From Verrucomicrobiales bacterium (GTDB lineage Bacteria > Verrucomicrobiota > Verrucomicrobiia > Verrucomicrobiales > DEV007): a stretch of DNA of 7,033 nt. The stretch covers positions 1-7,033 of the forward strand of contig JALRFZ010000367.1 of NCBI GenBank assembly GCA_023253615.1, in the 5' to 3' direction. The number at the start of each line of letters is the position of its first letter. The first letter of the stretch is position 1. Positions 1-6,251 of the stretch are shown piece after piece. The notes beneath the pieces were generated by a model. It saw only the letters and a program-made list of their open reading frames with translations. It was not told where the DNA came from and searched no databases. Made by a program: the position numbers and the translations under genes.

Positions 1-23
1 ATGTCTTCCTCTGCTGAGGGGCG

Positions 24-881
24 TCACGGCGCAAACCCTGACAAACGGCGAAAATTCCCGCCGAGAATCTTCCGCTTGGCCTCCTCGCGGATCGCGGCGG
101 CGGTCACCTTGGTGAGCTCGGTGCCGAGGGAACGCGAAGGCAGGTGGCTGCCGAAAACGATGCGGTCTTCGCCGACTTCGCGCACCGCCATCTCGATGAA
201 TCCGGCGGTGGCGTCGAAACCGGAGGTCTCGATCCAGACGTTCGGGCGGTCGCGCACGGCGCGGATTCCCTGCTCCCACTCGCCGCCGGCGTGGGCACAA
301 ACGAAGACCTGCTCCGGATAACGCGCCGCGACGACGGCGAGCTCGGCGGGGGTGGACTCGCCGGGGCCCTGTTTGCCCCCGGTCTTGTTCCAGGTGTGCT
401 GCATGATCACTCCCTTTCGCGCGATGACGGCTTCAATGAGCGGCACGAGGCGCGGATCGGAGCAGGCGAGCGCTCCCGGACCGCCTCCGGGGAAGTAGAC
501 GCCGATCATGGGACCGTCGCCGAGCCAGCGGTCGATCGCGGCGAGCGAGGCTTTGAGGTCGTTGGAATTGAGCTGGATCATGCCGAGCAGATTCTCCGGC
601 CATGCCTCGAAGGGTTTGAGCACCAACTCCGGCCTCGCACGCAGCAGCTCCTCCACCGCCGCGTCGCCGGTGGTGCCGATGCCGACGTGGGAAAAGAGGC
701 AGAGCTTTTCAAAGTGGCCCAGGGCGATCGCGCGCTCGGAGCGTTCCATATCGGCGAGCGTCGCGGCAAAGCCATCCTTGCCGGGATGGCCATGGGCGGG
801 GGTGAAATAGGAATCCCAGATGCGGTAGTCGCGCAATTGCTCCGCGGGAGGCAGGCCCCAGGTGAGGTCGGCGGGTTTCAT
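24..881 (-). CDS. Amidohydrolase-2-like TIM-barrel protein, no leader, atypical metal site (operon gene 4)
   Basis: This 285-residue protein resembles the amidohydrolase-2 (PF04909-type) metal-dependent hydrolases. Supporting segments are IWDSYFTP near residues 21-28, MQHTW at 160-164, CAHAGGEWEQG at 195-205, NVWIETSGF at 214-222 and IVFGSHLPSR at 241-250, in the family's usual order. The start is the ATG at 881, because its ATGA overlap with the stop of the preceding gene (878-880) indicates coupled translation; the open frame continues upstream to 1439 but only inside gene 3. No signal peptide or membrane segment is visible, so a cytoplasmic location is inferred, unlike the other three operon products. 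The N-terminal DxHxH is replaced by DSYFT, and the late GSD by GSH (H246); H161 and H197 remain. It may be an enzyme with altered metal binding or a non-catalytic relative. The substrate is unknown. Family call fairly sure, function not. Confidence 0.85.
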   Translation of the reverse strand: MKPADLTWGLPPAEQLRDYRIWDSYFTPAHGHPGKDGFAATLADMERSERAIALGHFEKLCLFSHVGIGTTGDAAVEELLRARPELVLKPFEAWPENLLGMIQLNSNDLKASLAAIDRWLGDGPMIGVYFPGGGPGALACSDPRLVPLIEAVIARKGVIMQHTWNKTGGKQGPGESTPAELAVVAARYPEQVFVCAHAGGEWEQGIRAVRDRPNVWIETSGFDATAGFIEMAVREVGEDRIVFGSHLPSRSLGTELTKVTAAAIREEAKRKILGGNFRRLSGFAP

Positions 882-1702
882 GCGAGCCAGCGATCGGCGT
901 TGCCACGGAGCACGGCGGTGAGCGGTGCCGCATCGAGTCCCGCCTCGTGGACGCGCACCAGCGCCGCTTCCGGTATGAGGAAGGGGGCGTGTGATCCAAA
1001 GAGGACGCGATCGGGACCGAAGGTCTGCACAAGCGTGGCGACGGCGTCGGTGCCATCGACGAGGGCGGTGTCGAAGGAAAGGTTGGAGATGGCGTTGAGT
1101 GCGTTTGTCAGGGTGCCGCGGGCTTTCCAGTTGAGGAGCTGCACTTTCGCCTCCGGTGATTCGGCCATGGCCGCCGGAAGCGGCCCGAGATCGACCCCGG
1201 GCACGCGCATCAATTCGGGTTGGGTGCGGGCATCCTCGATCGCGATGACGAGCTGGACGAGACACTTTCGGTCGGCGGCGGCGGCGAGGAGCTCGCCGAA
1301 ACCGGGATGACCGAGGCCGTAGCCGTGATAGCCGGGATGCAGGCGGACGATCGAGGTTGCCGCGGCGAAGTCGCGCTGCCATCCCAGGGCGGACGGGTTG
1401 ATCGAGACCGCGGGAACGAGCTCGGGGAAACGCGCGCATTCCTCCATGAGCCGATCATTCGCCGCAGCGAGGTCGCGGTGGAAGAGCCCCTCGAAGGAGC
1501 CGGAGAAGGCGCGGGTGATGCCGAGCGAGCGCAGCTTCGCGACGAGCTTCCCGGTCTCATCAAGGGGGAGCCGGCGGAAGGGCCAGTGAAAGAGATTCAC
1601 GTTCGTGTCGCAGATGCCGGGAAAGTCGTCCTCGGCGTGGGCGACGCCTCGGGCGAGGGCCGCGGTGGCGAGGGTGCCTTTGAAAAGATCGCGGCGTTTC
1701 AT
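878..1702 (-). CDS. Tat-exported amidohydrolase-2-like TIM-barrel protein with NxN in place of HxH (operon gene 3)
   Basis: This 274-residue protein opens with MKRRDLFKG, a twin-arginine motif at residues 3-4, then a hydrophobic stretch and an AHA cleavage-type site near residue 23, so Tat export is likely. The mature part reads as an amidohydrolase-2-like barrel: CDTNVNLFHWPFRRLP at 31-46, GSFEGLFHRD at 68-77, VRLHPGYHGYGL at 119-130, VQLVIAIEDAR at 149-159 and DRVLFGSHAPF at 231-241. The normal metal-binding HxH is N34-V-N36, and the late Asp is H238; H122 and H126 are kept. From memory, the NVN plus WPFRR pattern also occurs in planctomycete and verrucomicrobial relatives, so it is probably a subfamily trait and not decay. 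The ATG at 1702 overlaps the stop of gene 2 by four bases, and its own stop overlaps gene 4 the same way. No Shine-Dalgarno is visible. The substrate is unknown. Confidence 0.87.
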   Translation of the reverse strand: MKRRDLFKGTLATAALARGVAHAEDDFPGICDTNVNLFHWPFRRLPLDETGKLVAKLRSLGITRAFSGSFEGLFHRDLAAANDRLMEECARFPELVPAVSINPSALGWQRDFAAATSIVRLHPGYHGYGLGHPGFGELLAAAADRKCLVQLVIAIEDARTQPELMRVPGVDLGPLPAAMAESPEAKVQLLNWKARGTLTNALNAISNLSFDTALVDGTDAVATLVQTFGPDRVLFGSHAPFLIPEAALVRVHEAGLDAAPLTAVLRGNADRWLA

Positions 1703-3150
1703 GCGATGAGATCGGTGACGACACGCGGCGGAACGATGCCCGTGAGGCGTTCCTCGAGTCCGCCGCGCGGGAAGAAGAGCCGCTGGTGATCGATCCCCAA
1801 CAAATGCAGAACGGTGGCGTGGAAATCATGCACGCTGACGGGATTCTCGACGACGGCGTGTCCGAAGTCGTCGGTCTGGCCGTAGCGGAAGCCGCCTTTC
1901 ACGCCGCCACCGGCCATCCACATGGAGAAGGCCTGCATGTTGTGGTCGCGTCCGGTGAAAAGGTCGCCCGTCTTCTGCGAGGTGGGGGTGCGGCCGAATT
2001 CGCCGCCCCAGATCACGAGGGTGTTTTCGAGGAGGCCGCGTTGTTTCAGATCGCGGAGCAGTCCGGCGACGGGTTTGTCGGTGCGCTCGCAGACGGCGCG
2101 GTGGTTGTCCTGCAGATCGACGTGGGCGTCCCAGGGCTGTTCCTCGAGGAAGAGCTGCACGAAACGCACCCCGCGCTCGATGAGACGTCGGGCGAGGAGG
2201 CAGCGCCGTCCGTAGGAGTCGGTCGCCTTCTCGCCGATGCCATACATTTCGAGGGTGTGCGGCCGCTCGGCGGAAAGATCGAGGGCCTCGCTCGCGGAGA
2301 GCTGCATGCGCGCGGCGAGCCCGTAGGATTCAATGCGGGCGTCGAGGTCGGCCTGGTGGGGACGGCCGTCGCGATGAATGGCGTCGAGCTTTTCGAGCAG
2401 GCCTTGGGCCGCAGTGGTGACGGCGGAGGGTTGCTCGTATTGCGGCTTCAGATTGAGAATGGGCGAGCCGGAGGGACGCAAGGTCGTGCCGGAGAAAGTC
2501 GGAGGGAGGAAACCGGAGGTCCAGTTGCGCGTGCCATTGTGGGGCAGTCCGAGGGCATCGTTGAGCACGACGTAGGCGGGCAGGTTGCGGTTCTCGGTGC
2601 CGAGTCCGTAGACGGTCCAGGCGCCGAGGGTGGGGTATCCCATGAAGAGGCGGCCGCTGTGGATCTTGTAGAGGGCGTTGTCGTGGTTCGGGTGATCGGT
2701 CCACATCGAGTGGATGAAGCAGAGCTCGTCGATCATCTTCGCGGTGTGCGGGAGCACATCGGCCATCCACTGGCCGGACCGCCCGTGCCGCGCCATCGGA
2801 TACTGCCCTCCCATCATCACGCCGATGCTGGTGGTATCCTGGTTGCCGATCGCCTCGACGTTCCCGGGATAGGGTTTGCCGTCCATGCGGTTGAGGACGG
2901 GCTTGGGATCGAAGAGGTCCATCTGGCTCGGCCCCCCGTTCATGAAGAGCTGGATCACCGAGGTGGCTTTGGCAGGATGATGGCCTTGGCGCCGGGCGAG
3001 GTTGTTCGGCAGGGCATCGGCGGCAAGGGCGCCGGAGCCAAAGTCACGTCCGAGGAGCTGGGCGAGGGCGATGCCGAGCAGGCCGTCGCCGGTGCACGCG
3101 AAGAAATCGCGGCGGGCGAGCGGGGTGTTTGTCAGGAAGGATTCCTTCAT
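1699..3150 (-). CDS. DUF1501 protein with twin-arginine leader, alkaline phosphatase/sulfatase-like fold (operon gene 2)
   Basis: This is a full-length DUF1501 protein of 483 residues. The N terminus has LARRDFFACTGDGLLGIALA (11-30), a twin-arginine leader of the type common in planctomycete and verrucomicrobial DUF1501 proteins. Conserved blocks follow in order: FMNGGPSQMDLFDPKP at 69-84, TDHPNHDNALYKIHSG at 151-166, QPWDAHVD at 338-345, VIWGGEFGRTP at 379-389, GRDHNMQAFSMWMAGGGVKG at 400-419, and HDFHATVLHLLGIDH at 441-455. The fold is related to the alkaline phosphatase/sulfatase superfamily, and these Asp/His blocks are probable metal ligands; no enzymatic reaction is established for the family to my knowledge. 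It starts four bases after the gene 1 stop and overlaps gene 3 by four bases. The DUF1549/DUF1553 plus DUF1501 pairing is a recurrent gene pair in these phyla and suggests a shared extracytoplasmic task. There is no clear Shine-Dalgarno before the ATG. Confidence 0.93.
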   Translation of the reverse strand: MKESFLTNTPLARRDFFACTGDGLLGIALAQLLGRDFGSGALAADALPNNLARRQGHHPAKATSVIQLFMNGGPSQMDLFDPKPVLNRMDGKPYPGNVEAIGNQDTTSIGVMMGGQYPMARHGRSGQWMADVLPHTAKMIDELCFIHSMWTDHPNHDNALYKIHSGRLFMGYPTLGAWTVYGLGTENRNLPAYVVLNDALGLPHNGTRNWTSGFLPPTFSGTTLRPSGSPILNLKPQYEQPSAVTTAAQGLLEKLDAIHRDGRPHQADLDARIESYGLAARMQLSASEALDLSAERPHTLEMYGIGEKATDSYGRRCLLARRLIERGVRFVQLFLEEQPWDAHVDLQDNHRAVCERTDKPVAGLLRDLKQRGLLENTLVIWGGEFGRTPTSQKTGDLFTGRDHNMQAFSMWMAGGGVKGGFRYGQTDDFGHAVVENPVSVHDFHATVLHLLGIDHQRLFFPRGGLEERLTGIVPPRVVTDLIA

Positions 3151-3154
3151 CGGA

Positions 3155-5986
3155 TCAATCGAGATAAACGAAGGCGGCGGAGTTCAGCAGGGTATGGCAG
3201 TAGGTCTCGAGGGCGCGGGTTTTGTCGCCGGACCACTCGCGTTCGAGGGCGCGGAGGGCTTCGCGGCCGGCGGCAAGTTCCTCGGCCGTGGGCAGGCGGC
3301 CGAAGACGATGGGATGGGCGGCCTCGATCGGATCGGCCGCCTCCGCCACCCGCGCGGCGAGGGCGGCGGCGAGTTCGCGGATGCGGGCGTTGTTGAGGAG
3401 GTAGAGCGCCTGCGGCGAGACGGTGGAGACGGAGCGCACGACGCAGTTCGGTCCCATCTCGGGATAGTCGAAGGTCTCCAGCATCGTGGGCATCTCGGTG
3501 CGGCGGTGGAGGGCGTATAGCGAGCGACGCCATTTCCCGTTCTCCTGCGGCTTCACGAGGACGAGTCCGTCGCGGTCGATCGAGACGGGATCGGGCACCC
3601 CGCCGGCGCGTTCGTCGAGCTTGCCGGACACGGCTAGGAGCGCGTCGTGCAGCATCTCGGCATCGAGACGGCGGAGATTCATGCGGGAGAAGAGATGGTT
3701 CTCGGGGTCCTTCGCGAGACGATCCTCGTCCACGACACTCGACTGCCGGTAGGCGCGTGAGTTCATGAGGAGGCGGTGCATTTCCTTGACGCTCCAGCCG
3801 CTTTCGACGAACCCGACCGCGAGCCAGTCGAGCAGCTCGGGATGGGTCGGACGCGCGCCCTGATTGCCGAAATTCTCGAGGCTGCGCACGATCCCCGCGC
3901 CGAAGTGGTGGTGCCAAAGCCGGTTCGCCATCACGCGGGCGGTGAGGGGATGCGAGGGATCGGTGAGCCATTTCGCGAAGGCGAGGCGACGTCCCGTTTT
4001 AGGGGTTCCGTCAGGGAAGGGCGGGGTTGCGACAAAGGGCGTTTTTCCATCGGTGAGGACGGCCGGCACTCCGGGGCCGACGAGGCGCGAGGGTTTGTCG
4101 TGCTCGCCGCGGCGGAGCAGGTAGGTGGGCGATGGATCGCCGCGATCCCAGAGCGCACGGATCGACGGTGTGGGCGCGAGCTGCGCGCGGAGCCGCTCAA
4201 GCTGTGTTTGCATTCCCGCGATGCGTTGGCGCGAGGCGATTACGGCGGCGGGCTGATCGGCATCGGGCACGAGATCGGCGAGCCGGTATTTTTCGACGAG
4301 CTGGGCCTGGTGGAGGGTGCGCACGTTCGCCGCCTTTTTCAGGGCGACGAGGGTTTCCTTTTCGTCCGCTTCGGAGATGCCGGGATAGTGCAGGCGCATC
4401 AGCTCGCGTTTCGCGGCGGCTTCGGCGGCGGTGAGGCTCTTTCCGAGGGACTCGATTTCCGCCTCCAGAGGTGGGTTTGTCAGGGCGATCCGTTCGAGCT
4501 GGGCGGGTGTGGCGGCTTCGAGGCTGCGAGTTTTGAAACTGAGCCAATCGTGCTCGTCCAGCGCTCCCTGGAAGACGGCCTTGAGACGGAAATAATCGCG
4601 CTGCGGCAGCGGATCATACTTGTGGGTGTGGCAGCGCGCGCATTCGAGGGTGAGTCCCATCACGCCGGAGCCGAGCACCTTGATGGCGTCGTAGATCACG
4701 CCGAGGCGGTCCTCGGTGAAATTCATCGTGCGCGAGCCGGTCTGGTCGACGCCCATGCGGAGGAAACCGGTCGCGACGAGGTTTGCGACCATTTCGTCGG
4801 TGATCTCCGCGGCTTTCGTATGATCGATCAGCTCATCGCCGGCGATCTGTTCGAGGAGGAAACGATTGTAGGGTTTGTCCTCGTTGAAGGCCTGCACGAC
4901 GTAGTCGCGGTACTTCCAGGCGGTCTCACGAATGGGATCGCTCTCGAGCCCGCCCTCGGAATCGGAGTAGCCCGCGACATCGAGCCAGAGGCGGCCCCAG
5001 CGTTCGCCATAGCGGGGCGAATCGAGGAGTCGATCGACCAGCTCGGCGAACCAATTCCCGTCGGGGTGATCCTTCCAGTATTGCCACTCTTCCGGGGAAG
5101 GGGGCAGTCCGGTGAGGTCGAAGAAGGCGCGTCGGATCAGCGTGTCGCGATCGGCTTCGGGCGCGAAGTCGAGACCGGCTCTGCTGAGCTTCGCGGCGAG
5201 GAAGTCATCGACGGAGTTTCCGGTCGCGGGGCGCTGCGGCGGTTGGAAGGCCCAGTGTTTCCGGTCTTCGTCGGAGACGAGGGGATCGGGCTCGCTCGTG
5301 GCAATGTCGGGCCGGATGTCCTGCTCGGGCGCGCCCGCGGTGATCCAGTCGCGGAGGAGGGCGAGCTCGTTCGAAGGCGGGCGTTTCACGAAGGACTTCA
5401 AAAGCCGCTCCTGCGGCGGACAGGCCTCGCTCTCGATGCGCTGGATTATCCGGCTGGCGTCGGGATCACCCGCGACGAAGGCCGGACCGCTCGCACCGCC
5501 ATTCCGCATCGAGGCGGGGGTGCGGAGGTCGAGTCCGCCGTCCTGGCGCTGGGCGCCGTGGCAGGCGGTGCAGCGGAGCAACATCACGGGAATGACGTCG
5601 TGCTGGTGCGGTGGGGTTTTTGTCAGGGTCGGAGCCGCTTCGCGGAACTCCGCACCTCCGGCGATCCAGGTGTGGATGAATTCGATCTCGTCGTGGGAGA
5701 GTTGACCGCCCTTTTTCGGCATCTCGCCCCGATGGACGAGTTCGTAGATGAGGCTTTTCTCCGGCTCGCCCGCGACAAAGACCGGTCCCGACTCGCTGCC
5801 GGCGCGCAGTCCGGCGGGGGAGGAGAGATCGAGCTCGCCGCGGCGGGTCGAGGGATTGTGGCATTCGACGCAGCGCGCCTTGAGGAGTGGGGCGACGGTG
5901 TCCTCAAAGAGCGGGGCTGCCTGCGCCGGTATGGGCAGGAAACCGGTGAGGCAAAACAAAAGGCGATGGAGGGGAGGACGAGCCAT
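3155..5986 (-). CDS. Secreted multihaem protein: tandem PSCyt1, DUF1549 (PSCyt2), DUF1553 (PSD1) (operon gene 1)
   Basis: This 943-residue protein is typical of planctomycete/verrucomicrobial surface cytochromes. Residues 1-24 form a Sec-type signal (hydrophobic LLFCLTGFLPIPAQAA), which is why I start at the ATG at 5986 and not at 6043, where a 19-residue polar extension would precede it. Two PSCyt1 modules follow, with haem motifs CVECH (39-43) and CTACH (139-143), each ending in a WI-x-(A)GA motif. DUF1549 spans about 256-480 with LTGLPPSPEEW, ERWGRLWLDVAGYSDSEG and a third haem motif CARCH (449-453) in LECARCHTHKYDPLPQRDYF. A helical, charged stretch covers about 490-605. DUF1553 runs about 660-925 (RRLAFAKWLTDPSHPLTARV, NRLWHHHFGAGIVRSLENFG, SPQALYLLNN). 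The first module has an MP pair at 89-90, a possible axial Met; the equivalent site in the second is C189-P. It likely transfers electrons outside the cytoplasmic membrane; substrate unknown. Confidence 0.94.
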   Translation of the reverse strand: MARPPLHRLLFCLTGFLPIPAQAAPLFEDTVAPLLKARCVECHNPSTRRGELDLSSPAGLRAGSESGPVFVAGEPEKSLIYELVHRGEMPKKGGQLSHDEIEFIHTWIAGGAEFREAAPTLTKTPPHQHDVIPVMLLRCTACHGAQRQDGGLDLRTPASMRNGGASGPAFVAGDPDASRIIQRIESEACPPQERLLKSFVKRPPSNELALLRDWITAGAPEQDIRPDIATSEPDPLVSDEDRKHWAFQPPQRPATGNSVDDFLAAKLSRAGLDFAPEADRDTLIRRAFFDLTGLPPSPEEWQYWKDHPDGNWFAELVDRLLDSPRYGERWGRLWLDVAGYSDSEGGLESDPIRETAWKYRDYVVQAFNEDKPYNRFLLEQIAGDELIDHTKAAEITDEMVANLVATGFLRMGVDQTGSRTMNFTEDRLGVIYDAIKVLGSGVMGLTLECARCHTHKYDPLPQRDYFRLKAVFQGALDEHDWLSFKTRSLEAATPAQLERIALTNPPLEAEIESLGKSLTAAEAAAKRELMRLHYPGISEADEKETLVALKKAANVRTLHQAQLVEKYRLADLVPDADQPAAVIASRQRIAGMQTQLERLRAQLAPTPSIRALWDRGDPSPTYLLRRGEHDKPSRLVGPGVPAVLTDGKTPFVATPPFPDGTPKTGRRLAFAKWLTDPSHPLTARVMANRLWHHHFGAGIVRSLENFGNQGARPTHPELLDWLAVGFVESGWSVKEMHRLLMNSRAYRQSSVVDEDRLAKDPENHLFSRMNLRRLDAEMLHDALLAVSGKLDERAGGVPDPVSIDRDGLVLVKPQENGKWRRSLYALHRRTEMPTMLETFDYPEMGPNCVVRSVSTVSPQALYLLNNARIRELAAALAARVAEAADPIEAAHPIVFGRLPTAEELAAGREALRALEREWSGDKTRALETYCHTLLNSAAFVYLD

Positions 5987-6051
5987 CGAAACCCGGAGTG
6001 TAGCGGATTCGGTGCCGTGTGGGACAGGCCGGAATCCGCGCAATGGCGTGA
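5987..6051 (-). promoter_or_regulatory. Upstream region of the four-gene operon
   Basis: This noncoding stretch between the operon start and REP copy A must hold, or border, the operon promoter. The minus strand has a weak -10-like TACACT (5997-6002) only about ten bases before the ATG, with no convincing -35. If real, it would give an almost leaderless transcript, in keeping with the missing Shine-Dalgarno. No operator or riboswitch is recognisable. If translation started at 6043, part of this region would be coding instead. Confidence 0.25.
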
Positions 6052-6125
6052 GGCGGATGGAAAGTAGTTCGGCGCTTCGGTGCGCGTGGCGGACGTCGTG
6101 CCGGCTGAAGCCGTGGACTACGTTC
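6052..6125 (+). repeat. REP-like bipartite repeat, copy A
   Basis: The core is 58 bases (6064-6121): a 22-base left arm, a 14-base spacer and a 22-base inverted right arm. The left arm begins with GTAG (6064-6067) and folds as GCGC-TTCG-GTGC with one G-T pair. The right arm folds as CGGC-TGAA-GCCG and, read on the minus strand, also begins with GTAG (6118-6121). It is preceded by GGCGGATGGAAA and followed by CGTTC. It matches copy D at 48 of 58 core positions. It lies just upstream of the operon, where it could affect transcription or mRNA structure. Confidence 0.85.
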
Positions 6126-6134
6126 GATTGGCGA

Positions 6135-6170
6135 GGCGGGAGGGGAAAGTAGTTCGGCGCTTTAGTGTGT
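6135..6170 (+). repeat. REP-like repeat, copy B, left half only
   Basis: This copy keeps the GGCGGG lead-in, AAAGTAG, and the left arm with GTAG at 6149-6152. Its small stem is GCGC-TTTA-GTGT, with two G-T pairs. The right arm seen in the other copies is lost or unrecognisable: the sequence after 6170 (CTTCCGCTGATCTGAAG) resembles it only loosely. Its GTAG is exactly 85 bases after that of copy A. It looks like an old, decayed copy. Confidence 0.75.
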
Positions 6171-6251
6171 CTTCCGCTGATCTGAAGAAAAGTGTGTTCA
6201 CGAGAACATTTTTATTTGATCGGGCCCTCATCCGGATCGAGGTTCGCTGCC
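6171..6251 (+). promoter_or_regulatory. AT-rich leader of the RAYT gene with inverted repeat TGTTC-N4-GAACA
   Basis: This is the only clearly AT-rich patch in the window (about 6181-6220), placed directly before the transposase. A perfect 5-base inverted repeat, TGTTC-ACGA-GAACA, occupies 6195-6208 and is followed by TTTTTATTT. It could be an operator, part of the promoter, or a weak terminator hairpin; its low-GC short stem makes termination less likely. The half-sites are oriented GTTC-N4-GAAC, the opposite of the Gram-positive LexA box GAAC-N4-GTTC, so I do not call it LexA. No well-spaced -35/-10 pair stands out. GAGG at 6239-6242, nine bases before the ATG, is a plausible ribosome binding site. 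Confidence 0.4.

Noticed and set aside
7..20. Small hairpin CCTC-TGCT-GAGG after the gene 4 stop, as a possible terminator
   Set aside because: The stem is only four base pairs and no T run follows on the minus strand, so it is indistinguishable from chance in GC-rich DNA.
882..1439. 186-codon N-terminal extension of gene 4
   Set aside because: It lies entirely inside gene 3 in another frame, reads as Arg/Pro-rich nonsense, and the ATGA overlap start at 881 begins exactly where family similarity begins.
1786..3396. Long plus-strand open frame (536 codons) antisense to the DUF1501 gene
   Set aside because: It opposes a well-conserved DUF1501 gene, crosses into the next gene, and its product is low-complexity Gly/Arg/Val-rich sequence with no family signature.
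5997..6002. TACACT on the minus strand as a definite -10 box for the operon
   Set aside because: There is no acceptable -35 at 16-18 bases and the implied start is only a few bases before the ATG; kept only as a weak possibility in the upstream-region entry.
5987..6043. Upstream ATG giving gene 1 a 19-residue longer N terminus
   Set aside because: The extension is polar and would bury the Sec signal; no ribosome binding site precedes it. The ATG at 5986 places the signal peptide at the N terminus.
3776..6067. Very long plus-strand open frame (763 codons) antisense to the multihaem gene
   Set aside because: The minus strand here encodes an unmistakable PSCyt1/DUF1549/DUF1553 protein with ordered motifs. 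The antisense translation has no recognisable domain and is the usual by-product of GC-rich codon use, in which stop codons are rare in the opposite frame.
6195..6208. LexA/SOS box interpretation of TGTTC-N4-GAACA
   Set aside because: Known Gram-positive boxes have the half-sites in the reverse order (GAAC-N4-GTTC) and alphaproteobacterial ones are direct repeats, so the match is not valid.
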